A program made the translations under genes and the position numbers. A model generated the notes under the pieces. It saw only the letters and a program-made list of their open reading frames with translations. It made no database searches and had not been told where the DNA came from. This document shows positions 47,856-56,950 of a stretch of 64,000 nt of DNA, in pieces. This DNA comes from Thiosulfatihalobacter marinus (lineage in GTDB: Bacteria > Pseudomonadota > Alphaproteobacteria > Rhodobacterales > Rhodobacteraceae), in contig NZ_JAECRZ010000001.1 of NCBI RefSeq assembly GCF_016019955.1, positions 124,001 to 188,000 on the forward strand, read 5' to 3'. Each line of letters opens with the position of its first letter. Position 1 is the first letter of the stretch.

Positions 47856-49286
47856 TCAGCTGGCGTCGCGCTCGTCGAAGCTGAGCGCGATGAACGAGGG
47901 CATGTGATCGCCCATGCCGACAATTTTCTTGTCGTTGTCGCGCCCGCCACGGCTGCGCGTGCGGGTGCTGCCGGAGCGGCTGCTGTCAGGCTTTTCGGTC
48001 CGTTGCTTGGGCGCGATCTCGGCAATTTGCGCTTCTTTCGCCTCGGGCTTGTCGCCGGCCTTGCGCGACGAACTGCGTGTGCTTTCCCGCTTTTCCGGCT
48101 TCTCGGATGTCACGGCCTTGTCTGGCTTGCCTGTCGGCCTGGCCGGGTTTTCGACCCGGGTGATATCCTTCTGGATCAGCTTTTCCACGGCGTCGAAGTT
48201 TTTTTCGTCGCGGGGGGTGCAGATGGTGAACGCCTTGCCCTCACGTCCGGCGCGCCCGGTGCGGCCAATGCGGTGCACGTAATCCTCGGCGTGGCCGGGA
48301 ACGTCAAAGTTGAACACATGGCTGACGGCGGGCACGTCCAACCCACGCGCGGCCACGTCAGACGCCACGAGAATCCGCAACTCTCCATTGCGGAACGAAT
48401 CCAGCGTGCGTGTGCGCTGGCTCTGGTCCAGATCCCCATGGATTGGCGCCGCGTCATAGCCGTATTTCTTGAGCGATTTCGCGGTGATATCCACATCCGT
48501 CTTGCGGTTGCAGAAGATAATCGCGTTGGTGCATTTGTCGCCTTCGCTGTCGATCAGCGCGCGCAGAACCTTGCGTTTCTCGCTGCCTTCTCGGTCGCGG
48601 CGGCTGGCCTTGAACATGACCACGGCCTGTTCGATGGTTTCCGACGCCGTGGCCTGGCGCGCAACCTCGATCCGCGCCGGGGCGGACAGGAACGTATTGG
48701 TGATCCGTTCGATTTCCGGCGCCATGGTCGCCGAGAAAAACAGTGTCTGCCGGGTGAACGGTGTGAGCGAGAAGATTCGTTCGATGTCGGGAATGAAGCC
48801 CATGTCCAGCATCCGGTCGGCTTCGTCCACGACCATGACCTGAACACCGGTGAGCAACAGCTTGCCGCGTTCGAAATGGTCAAGCAACCGGCCTGGCGTG
48901 GCAATAAGCACGTCCACGCCCTTGTCGATCAGCGAATCCTGTTCCTTGAAGCTGACGCCGCCAATCAGCAACGCCTTGGTCAGTTTCAGGTGCTTGGAAT
49001 AGGTATCAAAGTTTTCGGCCACCTGAGCGGCCAGTTCCCGCGTGGGGCACAAAACAAGGCTGCGCGGCATTCTCGCCCGGGCGCGGCCCCGTGCCAGCAG
49101 GGACAGCATCGGCAGCGTAAAGCTGGCCGTTTTGCCCGTGCCCGTCTGGGCAATGCCCAACACGTCCTTGCCTTCAAGGGCGGGCGGAATCGCGCCGGCC
49201 TGAATTGGGGTGGGAGTTTCGTAGCCCGCTTCGCTGACCGCTTTCAGCACCTTCGGGTTGAGGTTCAAGTCGGAAAATTTTGTCAT
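47856..49286 (-). CDS. rhlE: DEAD-box RNA helicase, RhlE group
   Basis: 476 residues. Helicase motifs in order: Q motif GYETPTPIQ, motif I AQTGTGKT, motif II VDEADRMLD, motif III SAT, motif IV IIFCNRK, motif V and VI ASDVAARGLD then YVHRIGRTGRAG. The C-terminal 100 residues are a low-complexity Lys/Arg/Ser/Glu-rich tail that likely binds RNA. Such helicases help ribosome assembly and mRNA turnover, often in the cold. A leader of about 175 bases lies upstream, including a hairpin of near-perfect ATCCGT/ACGGA arms just before the start. Confidence 0.92.
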   Translation of the reverse strand: MTKFSDLNLNPKVLKAVSEAGYETPTPIQAGAIPPALEGKDVLGIAQTGTGKTASFTLPMLSLLARGRARARMPRSLVLCPTRELAAQVAENFDTYSKHLKLTKALLIGGVSFKEQDSLIDKGVDVLIATPGRLLDHFERGKLLLTGVQVMVVDEADRMLDMGFIPDIERIFSLTPFTRQTLFFSATMAPEIERITNTFLSAPARIEVARQATASETIEQAVVMFKASRRDREGSEKRKVLRALIDSEGDKCTNAIIFCNRKTDVDITAKSLKKYGYDAAPIHGDLDQSQRTRTLDSFRNGELRILVASDVAARGLDVPAVSHVFNFDVPGHAEDYVHRIGRTGRAGREGKAFTICTPRDEKNFDAVEKLIQKDITRVENPARPTGKPDKAVTSEKPEKRESTRSSSRKAGDKPEAKEAQIAEIAPKQRTEKPDSSRSGSTRTRSRGGRDNDKKIVGMGDHMPSFIALSFDERDAS

Positions 49287-49461
49287 GTGTATCCGTGGTT
49301 TACGGACACTGGTTGGCCCGTAGCATCTGGTGTTGGGTCAGGCCCGGATGGCCTCGCATGGCAGCGTGTCAATGTCCCACGCGGGCCTTGTATCGCAAGG
49401 TCTGCGAATGGTCAACAAAGCCTGTGGTTCGACAGGGCGCTTTTGCTGATTCAGCATCAAT

Positions 49462-50418
49462 CTAGCCAAAATCAGGAAATTGTTTCCCTCTTTTGCTGTC
49501 GAGGTCCAGGTGAAAGACGCGCAGCAGGCCGTTATCCTTCAGCTTGTCCAGCAATTCCGGACGGGCCTGGCAGACTTCGGCGTAAAAGTCGCGCAGGGCG
49601 GTCTCGCCGCCTTCGGCCAGCAGAAAGGTGAACAACTCGTGCAGCGACAGCCCGCCAAGCTCGGGTTTGCGGGTGGGTTTCAACTCGCTGCGGTAGCTGC
49701 CCCTGGTCATCCGATAATCAAGGATCTTCTGCCAGGCATCCCATCCGGAAATATGGCGGTGACACAGTTCGATCCCGTCCATCACCATCCGGGGGCCGAT
49801 TTCCTGCTTGGCAATCATGCCCCGGTGAATGCGGAAATCGACCGGGCCAAGGCCCGTACGGATAAAGATCTTGCCGACAAAATGGCTGACAAACCCGCCC
49901 CGCAGGTAGCCGCCGAAATTGGGGTACAGGTCTTTTTCCAGGCCGATCCGGCTGTCGCCACCGGGCATCCAGGCCTTGCAATAGGTGGCGGCTGGGTCAA
50001 GCCCGTCGATACCGTCGCTTGCCAGCGCTTCGGCGGGGCGCACGCGGGCGCATTGGATGTCGTCGGGCAGACCGGAGAGCAGCGTGGACACGGGGCGCGA
50101 GGGGCACAGGAATTCGTCCACGTCGATATGGGCCAGCCACTCCAACCCGGTCGCGTTCCGGTAGGCGTGGCTGGCATTGGCGGTCTGGCGGGGTTGGTGA
50201 CGTTCCGGCTTCTTGCGCCCGAGCGCCGCCCAATAATCGCCATCGGTGCGCGTGACCGTGACCCTGGGGTGGGCCTCCAGCGCCTGCTGGGCGCGCGGGT
50301 TCTGATTGTCGAGATAGATGAAGAGGTGTTCGGCACCCAGGTCCAGGTGATACGCCACGAAATCCAGGATTTCGCGGGCCGGAGCCTTGATCGTGGCGAC
50401 AATCCCCCAGCGGCTCAT
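49462..50418 (-). CDS. Glycosyltransferase family 2-like protein (GT-A fold)
   Basis: 318 residues. The start WGIVATIKAPAREILDFVAYHLDLGAEHLFIYLDNQ is typical of the Glyco_tranf_2_4/GT92-like group, and HIDVDEFLCP gives the DxD-type metal-binding acids. These enzymes build surface polysaccharides; the donor and acceptor are unknown. It overlaps the next upstream gene by four bases (both minus strand), so the two are probably co-translated. No membrane helices. Confidence 0.82.
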   Translation of the reverse strand: MSRWGIVATIKAPAREILDFVAYHLDLGAEHLFIYLDNQNPRAQQALEAHPRVTVTRTDGDYWAALGRKKPERHQPRQTANASHAYRNATGLEWLAHIDVDEFLCPSRPVSTLLSGLPDDIQCARVRPAEALASDGIDGLDPAATYCKAWMPGGDSRIGLEKDLYPNFGGYLRGGFVSHFVGKIFIRTGLGPVDFRIHRGMIAKQEIGPRMVMDGIELCHRHISGWDAWQKILDYRMTRGSYRSELKPTRKPELGGLSLHELFTFLLAEGGETALRDFYAEVCQARPELLDKLKDNGLLRVFHLDLDSKRGKQFPDFG

Positions 50419-51170
50419 TCGCGCGCCACCTGACGTTCGCGCCGGATGCGCATGGTTTTCAGGCGCCGGAAAATGCCGCCCGGCTCGCGGTTGAGTTCTT
50501 CCAGAAGGTGGCAGGCCAGCGGGCCGATCACTGGATCGCCCCGCGCCTGATCCCAGACCGGTGCGACAAGATTGATGTCCAACCCACCGGATTTCAGGGA
50601 AAAACTTTCCATGTCCAGCGGAAGACGTGCCTTGACCCGGCGCCCGAAACCAAATGCCTGATCCGGGGACTTGCCGCTGAATGTGCGCTCGAACTCATAG
50701 AGTTTCATCATCCCGAACAACATGCGCAGGGCATGACCCACTTCGCGCTGTGTCGGGGTATTGCCATGATCGGCAAAGGTTTGCACCGAGGAGACAAGCC
50801 AGCGCAGGCTGAGCGCGCCGATCAGGTGATCGGCCTCTTCTGCCCAGAGGCGGCGGAACAGCGCCGGGGCGTGATCGGGATGGGCGCGCTTGCGCAGGTT
50901 GGAAATGAGCAGGCCATTCAGGCAGGCAAGTTCCGAGTTGCCGACAAATTCGCGCGCGATGTCGCGGCGTTTCCAGGCCCAGGACGTGCGCGGATCGTCG
51001 GGCTGTTTCTTGGCGGCGCTGGCGGGGACAAGGGCCGATTTGAGGGCGCCCAGATCACAGTCCAGCGGTGGAAGCGAGTCGGGGCCGAAATTGAACGGGT
51101 CGCGCCGCCCCTCATAGCGCTCCAGCAGGGCGGGCAACCCGCCGGGATAAGTGAGGTCTTCATCCGTCAT
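50415..51170 (-). CDS. Conserved-looking protein of unknown function paired with a glycosyltransferase
   Basis: 251 residues from the ATG at 51170; longer starts lack coding character. No domain recognised. It is mostly helical and soluble, with an N-terminal Pro/Asp-rich part (TDEDLTYPGGLPALLERYEG) and a basic C-terminus (RRLKTMRIRRERQVARE). Its last four bases overlap the start of the glycosyltransferase gene, so the two products may act together on a surface glycan. No signal peptide. Likely real because of length, coupling and codon use. Confidence 0.65.
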   Translation of the reverse strand: MTDEDLTYPGGLPALLERYEGRRDPFNFGPDSLPPLDCDLGALKSALVPASAAKKQPDDPRTSWAWKRRDIAREFVGNSELACLNGLLISNLRKRAHPDHAPALFRRLWAEEADHLIGALSLRWLVSSVQTFADHGNTPTQREVGHALRMLFGMMKLYEFERTFSGKSPDQAFGFGRRVKARLPLDMESFSLKSGGLDINLVAPVWDQARGDPVIGPLACHLLEELNREPGGIFRRLKTMRIRRERQVARE

Positions 51171-51217
51171 GGCGGCAGAATTGCACGGCGGGTTTTCCCA
51201 TGCAATTGCGGATCGGG

Positions 51218-52825
51218 TCAGACCATCATTTCCTTTGTCGCCGTCAGCTTGATGTCGGGATAATCGCGTTCGACCCGGTCGATATCCCATTGCAGGCGGG
51301 TCAGGTACACCACGTCGCCGTCATGGTCATAGCTGATATGCTGTTTGTTGGAATTGGCAAATTTGTCAATGGCTTCACGCGAACCGTTCACCCAGCGCGC
51401 CGAGGTGAACTGGCTTTGTTCGAACCGCACGGGCAGCCCGTATTCCAGTTCGATCCGGCTGGCCAGCACTTCGAATTGCAGCTGGCCGACAACTCCGACA
51501 ATAAAGCCCGAACCGATCATCGGCTTGAACACTTTGGCGGCGCCTTCCTCGGCAAATTGCATCAGCGCCTTTTCCAGGTGCTTGGCCTTCATCGGGTCGC
51601 CCGCGCGGATGCCTTGCAGCAGTTCCGGCGCGAAAGACGGAATGCCCGTGACGCGCAGCGCCTCGCCTTCGGTCAGGGTGTCACCGATGCGCAGTTGGCC
51701 GTGGTTGGGGATGCCGATGATATCGCCGGCCCAGGCCTCTTCGGCCAGTTCGCGATCCGAGGCCAGGAACAGCACGGGATTGGAAATGGCCATCGGTTTC
51801 CTGGACCGTACATGGGTCAGCTTCATGCCGCGCCGGAAGTGGCCCGAGGCCATGCGCACAAAGGCGACGCGGTCGCGATGTTTGGGATCCATATTGGCCT
51901 GAACCTTGAAGACAAAGCCGGAAACCTTTGTTTCTTCGGGCGAAATCTTGCGCGGTTGCGCGGTTTGCACCTGCGGTTCGGGGCCGTAATTGCCGATGCC
52001 CTGCATCAGTTCGCGCACGCCAAAGGAGTTGATTGCCGAGCCGAACCAGATCGGGGTCATATGCCCTTCGAGCACAGATTGCGGGTTCAGCGCGGGCAAC
52101 AATTCGCGCGCCATCTCGACCTCTTCCAGAAATTTCTCCAGCAGATGCGCCGGGATATGTTCGGCGAGTTTCGGATCATCCAGCCCCTTGATTTCAACCG
52201 AGTCCGCGACAACGTTGCGGTCGGCCCGGTCCATCAGTTCCAGCCGGTCGTTCAGCAGGTCATAGCACCCCATGAACTCGCGCCCCATGCCGATGGGCCA
52301 GCTTGCCGGAGTCACGTCGATGGCCAGGTTTTCCTGAATCTCGTCGATGATGTCGAACGTATCGCGGCTTTCCCGGTCCATCTTGTTGCAGAAAGTCAGA
52401 ATAGGAAGGTCGCGTAAGCGGCAGACTTCAAAGAGTTTTTGCGTCTGGCTTTCCACACCTTTGGCGCCGTCGATCACCATCACCGCCGCATCCACCGCCG
52501 TCAGGGTGCGATAGGTGTCTTCGGAAAAGTCCGAGTGGCCCGGCGTGTCTACGAGATTGAACCGGTAGGGGCCGAAATCGAACGACATTGCCGAAGCCGA
52601 AACCGAAATGCCCCGGTCCTGTTCCATCTTCATGAAATCCGAACGGGTGCGGCGCGCTTCGCCCTTGGCGCGCACTTGTCCGGCCATCTGGATGGCGCCG
52701 CCGTACAGAAGGAATTTCTCGGTCAGGGTGGTCTTGCCCGCATCCGGGTGCGAGATGATCGCAAAGGTGCGGCGGCGCGCGATTTCGGCGGGCAATTCGG
52801 GGCGGTTCGAGGCGGTGTCCAACAT
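51218..52825 (-). CDS. prfC: Peptide chain release factor 3
   Basis: 535 residues from the ATG at 52825. RF3 is a GTPase that frees RF1/RF2 from the ribosome after termination. G motifs are HPDAGKTTLTE (G1), DTPGHSDFSED (G3) and NKMDRE (G4), with domain II and III of the EF-G-like family after. The C-terminal QFEVLASRIELEYGLPVRFE is an RF3 signature. It stands alone on the minus strand. Confidence 0.96.
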   Translation of the reverse strand: MLDTASNRPELPAEIARRRTFAIISHPDAGKTTLTEKFLLYGGAIQMAGQVRAKGEARRTRSDFMKMEQDRGISVSASAMSFDFGPYRFNLVDTPGHSDFSEDTYRTLTAVDAAVMVIDGAKGVESQTQKLFEVCRLRDLPILTFCNKMDRESRDTFDIIDEIQENLAIDVTPASWPIGMGREFMGCYDLLNDRLELMDRADRNVVADSVEIKGLDDPKLAEHIPAHLLEKFLEEVEMARELLPALNPQSVLEGHMTPIWFGSAINSFGVRELMQGIGNYGPEPQVQTAQPRKISPEETKVSGFVFKVQANMDPKHRDRVAFVRMASGHFRRGMKLTHVRSRKPMAISNPVLFLASDRELAEEAWAGDIIGIPNHGQLRIGDTLTEGEALRVTGIPSFAPELLQGIRAGDPMKAKHLEKALMQFAEEGAAKVFKPMIGSGFIVGVVGQLQFEVLASRIELEYGLPVRFEQSQFTSARWVNGSREAIDKFANSNKQHISYDHDGDVVYLTRLQWDIDRVERDYPDIKLTATKEMMV

Positions 52826-52874
52826 GAGCGCGCGTATAGGTGGGCGCGCGACAATTCGCAAGGAAAAGCGCGCG

Positions 52875-53885
52875 TTACTTGGAGGAGGCGCGTTTCAGAA
52901 GTTCGGCGGCGTCGGGGCGGTCAAGCAGGCTTTTGTGCACTTCGTATTCCAGATGCCGCCGGCTTTGATTGCCGGGCAGCTTGCTTTGCATGTCGCCCGG
53001 TAGCATGGCTTGCGTTCGGGTGTCGATCTGCGACGTTTCGGCAGAGATTCCCTCGGCAAAGATGATCTGGTGACTGTCGAACATCAGCTGAAAATAGTCG
53101 ACGAATCCGCCCTCCTGAACACGCACGCTATTGCCGTTTACAATGTGGCGGGCCTTGACCATCAGTTCGGACCGGCCCGCGCCGATATGATCGTGACGCT
53201 GGTAGATGAACAGCCGGTGATCGGGACTGACGCGCAAATCATCGGTGTTGTTCAGCGTACCGGCGGTGATCAGGATCGGGGCAAATTCCCCAACGGCGCG
53301 CTGGACGGTATGGCCGATCCAGCGGATTTCCTGCGGGCCGTCATCGCGGGTCAGGATGCGGTCGCCCACCTGCAATGTCTCGATCGGTTTCTGTTCGCCC
53401 GTGGCGGTGGTGATGCGCGTGCCACGGGTAAAGCTGACACAGGCCAGTTGCGCCAGCCGGGCAACCGCGTTTTCCGTGTCGATCCCGACAAGAACATAGT
53501 CTGTCTTGAGGCCAAGTGGCGCCAGCGGGGCACCGTAGATTTCGGAAATGTTGCCGTCGTCGTCGACCTCGACCAGAACCAGCACTTCTATGGTGCCCCC
53601 CGAGGGCGGCATGAACGTGGCCACGCAATCCAGGAAGATGCGGGCGTTCTGTGCGCCCAACGTGCTGTCATGCGCGATGTGAAATTGCCCCTCCCCGTCA
53701 ACGCCCAGAGACAGGCTTTGCGGCTCGGCCCCCGTCGCCAGGGCATAGGTATCGTCGGGCACCATTTCCTGTGCATATGACAGGCCGTCGCCCAGATTGG
53801 CCCCGTTGGTGACGCGCAGCATGTCAGCCCGGAAGACGGGCAGGCGCTGGGACGGCTGGGCGGTTTCGGGGCGTTGGGGTGACAT
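52875..53885 (-). CDS. Hint (hedgehog/intein) domain protein
   Basis: 336 residues. The N-terminal 145 residues are a non-conserved beta-rich region. The Hint domain starts at Cys149 (ACVSFTRGTRITTATGEQKPIETLQVGDRIL) and includes VSPDHRLFIYQ with His223 and FDSHQIIFAEGISAET. This is the Hint_2 type common in roseobacters, often in autoprocessing or secreted calcium-binding proteins. The expected splicing partner residue at the C-terminal junction is not seen, so only N-terminal self-cleavage would be possible. No signal peptide is obvious. Confidence 0.82.
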   Translation of the reverse strand: MSPQRPETAQPSQRLPVFRADMLRVTNGANLGDGLSYAQEMVPDDTYALATGAEPQSLSLGVDGEGQFHIAHDSTLGAQNARIFLDCVATFMPPSGGTIEVLVLVEVDDDGNISEIYGAPLAPLGLKTDYVLVGIDTENAVARLAQLACVSFTRGTRITTATGEQKPIETLQVGDRILTRDDGPQEIRWIGHTVQRAVGEFAPILITAGTLNNTDDLRVSPDHRLFIYQRHDHIGAGRSELMVKARHIVNGNSVRVQEGGFVDYFQLMFDSHQIIFAEGISAETSQIDTRTQAMLPGDMQSKLPGNQSRRHLEYEVHKSLLDRPDAAELLKRASSK

Positions 53886-54025
53886 GGTGGCAGGGTCTCT
53901 TGAAGTAGGTGTTTGATCAAGGGATAAACGAAAAATGTGGCAGTATCGCGCCAGAGCGCGGGCAAGACGCTGGCATCCCGGGCAAATCGGGTATTTGTTC
54001 GGGGCAACGCAACGGGGAGAATCGC

Positions 54026-54805
54026 ATGGATTTGGGAATCAAGGGTAAACGAGCGCTGGTATGTGCGTCGTCCAAGGGGCTGGGGCTGGGCTGTGCCCGC
54101 GCATTGGCCGCCGAGGGTGTCGACCTGATCATGAACGCGCGCGGCGCTGATGCGCTGGAGGCGGCGGCAGGGGCGATCCGCACGGAATTCGGGGTGGATG
54201 TTGTCACCGTGGCCTGTGACGTAAGCACGCCCGAGGGGCAAACGACGCTGATCGAGGCGGCGCAAGGTGTTGATATCCTTGTAAACAATGCCGGTGGTCC
54301 GCCGCCGGGCATGTGGACGGATTGGGATCGCGAAGATTTCATCAAGGCGCTGGACGCCAACATGCTGGCGCCGATCGCGCTGATGAAGGCGCTGGTGCCG
54401 GGCATGATGGAGCGCGGCTGGGGCCGGGTCGTCAACATTACTTCACAATCGGTTAAGGCACCGATCGCCGTGCTGGGCCTGTCGAATTCGGCGCGCGCCG
54501 GGCTTACGGGATACGTTGCCGGAACCTCGCGGCAGGTGGCACCTTACGGAGTGAATATTAACAATCTGCTGCCCGGCAGTCACGACACCGACCGGATCGC
54601 GGCGCTGGATTCGGGAAATGCAGCCAAGGACGGGAAATCGGTGGAAGAGGCGCGTGCAGCGCGCCAGTCGTCGATCCCGGCGGGCCGGGACGGCGACCCG
54701 CGCGATTTCGGGGCCACCTGCGCCTTCATGTGCTCGCAATATGCCAGCTTTATGGTGGGGCAGAACATCCTGCTGGATGGGGGCAACATCAACGCCACGC
54801 TGTAA
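54026..54805 (+). CDS. SDR-family protein with altered catalytic residues
   Basis: 259 residues from the ATG at 54026 with GGGGAG upstream. The Rossmann fold is present: ALVCASSKGLGLGCARALAAEG (glycine motif), DILVNNAGGP and a C-terminal NILLDGGNINATL. At the catalytic site Ser140 is kept (NITSQSV), but the canonical Tyr and Lys of YxxxK are Ser153 and Arg157 in LSNSARAG. That pattern occurs in a known subgroup related to 3-oxoacyl-ACP reductases whose reaction is not established. It is divergent from the Hint gene. NAD(P) binding is likely; classical reductase activity is doubtful. Confidence 0.82.
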   Translation: MDLGIKGKRALVCASSKGLGLGCARALAAEGVDLIMNARGADALEAAAGAIRTEFGVDVVTVACDVSTPEGQTTLIEAAQGVDILVNNAGGPPPGMWTDWDREDFIKALDANMLAPIALMKALVPGMMERGWGRVVNITSQSVKAPIAVLGLSNSARAGLTGYVAGTSRQVAPYGVNINNLLPGSHDTDRIAALDSGNAAKDGKSVEEARAARQSSIPAGRDGDPRDFGATCAFMCSQYASFMVGQNILLDGGNINATL

Positions 54806-55011
54806 CGGGTGGCACAAGGGGGTTGCCTGAAAGCCCCGCTGTTTCAGCGAAGATTGCCTGGATGTCCCGGTGGCGGAACATGCCGCCGGGGCCGATGAGG
54901 CGGCGCCCGCGCCTGCGGCTGCGATGCGTTCGCAGGGTTGAAGCGGGGCAGGGGGGCTGATAGAGATCGGCGAAACCCGATGATTTCCCTCGGGGATTGC
55001 AAGAGGCCCAC
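54806..55011. other. Intergenic stretch between the SDR and ABC ATPase genes
   Basis: About 206 bases without a convincing gene, RNA or terminator. It is G/C-rich, and the reading frames are short and lack family resemblance. It should contain the ATPase promoter, but no clear -35/-10 pair stands out. Confidence 0.4.
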
Positions 55012-56112
55012 GTGCAGTCGCAGCCAGAACAGACCCCACCACCCCGGCTGGAAGTGCGCCACCTGCGTCGCGCCTTTGGCGATCGGCAGGTGGTGGATGA
55101 CGTGTCGTTGAAGATCATGCCGGGCAAGGTATTGTGCCTGTTGGGGCCGTCGGGCTGTGGCAAGTCAACGACCCTGCGGATGATCGCCGGGGTCGACATG
55201 CAGGACAGTGGCGAGATCTATGTGGATGGCAATCTGGTTTGCGACACCGTGTTCCGCATTCCGCCCGAGAGGCGCCAGATTGGCCTTATGTTTCAAGACT
55301 TTGCGCTTTTTCCGCATCTGAGTGTGGCGGATAATGTCGCCTTTGGCCTCAAGGGCGGGCGCGCCGAAAAGCGGGCGCGGGTCGAGGCCTTGCTGGCCAG
55401 GGTCAACCTGGGCTGGGCCATTGACAAGTTTCCGCATGTGCTTTCGGGGGGTGAACAGCAGCGGATCGCCCTGGCCCGCGCGCTGGCACCGCGCCCCCGG
55501 ATCATGCTGATGGACGAACCGTTTTCCGGTTTGGACAATCGCTTGCGCGACGAGATCCGCGACCAGACATTAAGCCTTTTGAAAGAAGAAGACACGGCGG
55601 TGATGCTGGTGACGCACGAGCCGGAAGAGGCGATGCGCATGGCCGACGAGATCGCGCTGATGCGGCAGGGCAAGATCGTGCAACAGGGCGCACCATACAA
55701 TATCTACAACGCACCGGTTGATCGCGAAGCAGTTGCTTTTTTCAGCGATATCAACGTGATACGAGGGACAAGCAAGGGCGCGCTGACCGATACGCCCTTT
55801 GGTCAGTTCCTGACGCCGGGGCTGGCGGATGGGGCCAGGGTGGATATCGTGATCCGCCCCCAACACCTGAAGCTGGATTTCGATCGCGATGGCAAGGGAC
55901 CGCTGCCCACCGCCAGCGACGGGGTGGCGGCGCGCGGCGTGGTGAATCGGGCGCGGTTCATGGGCAATGAAAGCCTTGTGGAATTCCGGATGGACTACGA
56001 CGGAAGCGAATTGAAAGTGACCGTGCCCAACGTGTTCCTGCCCGCCAAAGGCACACCGCTGTGGCTGACGATCCGGCGGGATCGGTGCTTTGTGTTTCCG
56101 TCCAGGGGCTGA
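55012..56112 (+). CDS. Orphan ABC transporter ATP-binding protein, FbpC/PotA type with TOBE domain
   Basis: 366 residues from the GTG at 55012, chosen because GAGG lies five bases upstream; a TTG at 54997 is the alternative. Walker A is GPSGCGKS at 45-52, signature LSGGEQQR, Walker B IMLMDEPFSGLD. The C-terminal third is a TOBE-like regulatory domain (VIRPQHLKLDFD). This subclass drives import of Fe(III), spermidine or sugars. No permease or binding-protein gene is nearby, so the partner is unknown. It may energise a transporter encoded elsewhere. Confidence 0.88.
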   Translation: MQSQPEQTPPPRLEVRHLRRAFGDRQVVDDVSLKIMPGKVLCLLGPSGCGKSTTLRMIAGVDMQDSGEIYVDGNLVCDTVFRIPPERRQIGLMFQDFALFPHLSVADNVAFGLKGGRAEKRARVEALLARVNLGWAIDKFPHVLSGGEQQRIALARALAPRPRIMLMDEPFSGLDNRLRDEIRDQTLSLLKEEDTAVMLVTHEPEEAMRMADEIALMRQGKIVQQGAPYNIYNAPVDREAVAFFSDINVIRGTSKGALTDTPFGQFLTPGLADGARVDIVIRPQHLKLDFDRDGKGPLPTASDGVAARGVVNRARFMGNESLVEFRMDYDGSELKVTVPNVFLPAKGTPLWLTIRRDRCFVFPSRG

Positions 56113-56190
56113 GGGCCGTCCCAAGCCGGTCAGTTTCGCGATTCGATGGTTAACGGCGTTGTTTTGCTGGGATTTGCAGTTCGGCGCCAC

Positions 56191-56223
56191 GTCGGTATTG
56201 CGTCGGTATGGCGTCGGCATCAG
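56191..56223. repeat. Short tandem 11-base repeat, three copies
   Basis: GTCGGTATTGC, GTCGGTATGGC and GTCGGCATCAG follow one another directly between two convergent genes. A GGTTAACGGCG direct repeat also brackets the region at 56148 and 56258. No function is apparent. Confidence 0.7.
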
Positions 56224-56259
56224 GGGGCGGCGCCGCCGGTGTTAACCCGGCGTACGCGG

Positions 56260-56934
56260 TTAACGGCGGGAAACCGTTCCTGACGCGTCGTAATCCTGCA
56301 ACCGCTTGCCCGGTTCGTCGACAAACAGGCCGGGCAGGATGGCGACGCTGTCGATCCGGTCCAGCCGGAGGGTTTCGAAGGCGTCGGCGGTTTCGTTCCA
56401 GACCACGCATGTCCAGACCCGGCCCCAATAGTCGAGTTTGAGCGGGCGTGTATCGATCCGGTGTCCGTCCGAAAGGGTCAGACGCAGTTTCTGGCGGGCG
56501 CGGATTGCGGTGCGCAGCGGCGCGAGATGGCGAAAGCCCTGTGCGGCGTCGGCAAAGGGGTAGACGGCAAAGCCGAAGCTTTTGGGGGGGGCGCGGCTGT
56601 CTTCGGGCAGCACCGCATCGATCTTGGCCGAGAGGGTTTCGGCGGCAGCGTGCAGTTCGCCTTCCATGCTGGAGCCAACCACCGCCAACCCGATATGCAG
56701 CGCCTCAAGTTCGGATTCCGTGAGGTTCAGCGGCGGCAGTGTGATCGCGGCGCGCGCGGTATAGCCCAGCCCGCGTTCGCCCTCGACCGGGATGCCGGAG
56801 GCCGCGAGCGTATCCATGTCGCGGTAGATCGTGCGCATGGACACGCCCAGCCGCGCGGCCATGTCCTGGGCACGGTGCAGCCGGCCATCCTTGAGGATAT
56901 CGATCAGGGCATAAAGCCGGTCTGCACGTTTCAT
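56260..56934 (-). CDS. YafY-type HTH/WYL-domain transcriptional regulator
   Basis: 224 residues from the ATG at 56934; upstream in-frame starts run into the repeat-rich promoter. The N-terminal winged helix (RADRLYALIDILKDGRLHRAQDMAARLGVSMRTIYRDMDTLAA) is HTH_11 type. The C-terminal part is the WYL ligand-sensing domain (DTRPLKLDYWGRVWTCVVWNE). WYL regulators sense nucleic acids or small ligands. It is divergent from tatA, and a set of spaced TGRCA repeats lies just upstream, consistent with autoregulation. The target genes are not evident. Confidence 0.88.
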   Translation of the reverse strand: MKRADRLYALIDILKDGRLHRAQDMAARLGVSMRTIYRDMDTLAASGIPVEGERGLGYTARAAITLPPLNLTESELEALHIGLAVVGSSMEGELHAAAETLSAKIDAVLPEDSRAPPKSFGFAVYPFADAAQGFRHLAPLRTAIRARQKLRLTLSDGHRIDTRPLKLDYWGRVWTCVVWNETADAFETLRLDRIDSVAILPGLFVDEPGKRLQDYDASGTVSRR

Positions 56935-56950
56935 CCGAGAGGGCCTTAAC

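Noticed and set aside
49287-49461. Small RNA or riboswitch in the leader of the helicase gene
   Set aside because: One short hairpin is present, but no recognised RNA family or terminator supports a separate RNA.
54806-55011. Small gene between the SDR and ABC ATPase
   Set aside because: Available frames are short, Arg-rich and without start signals or family resemblance.
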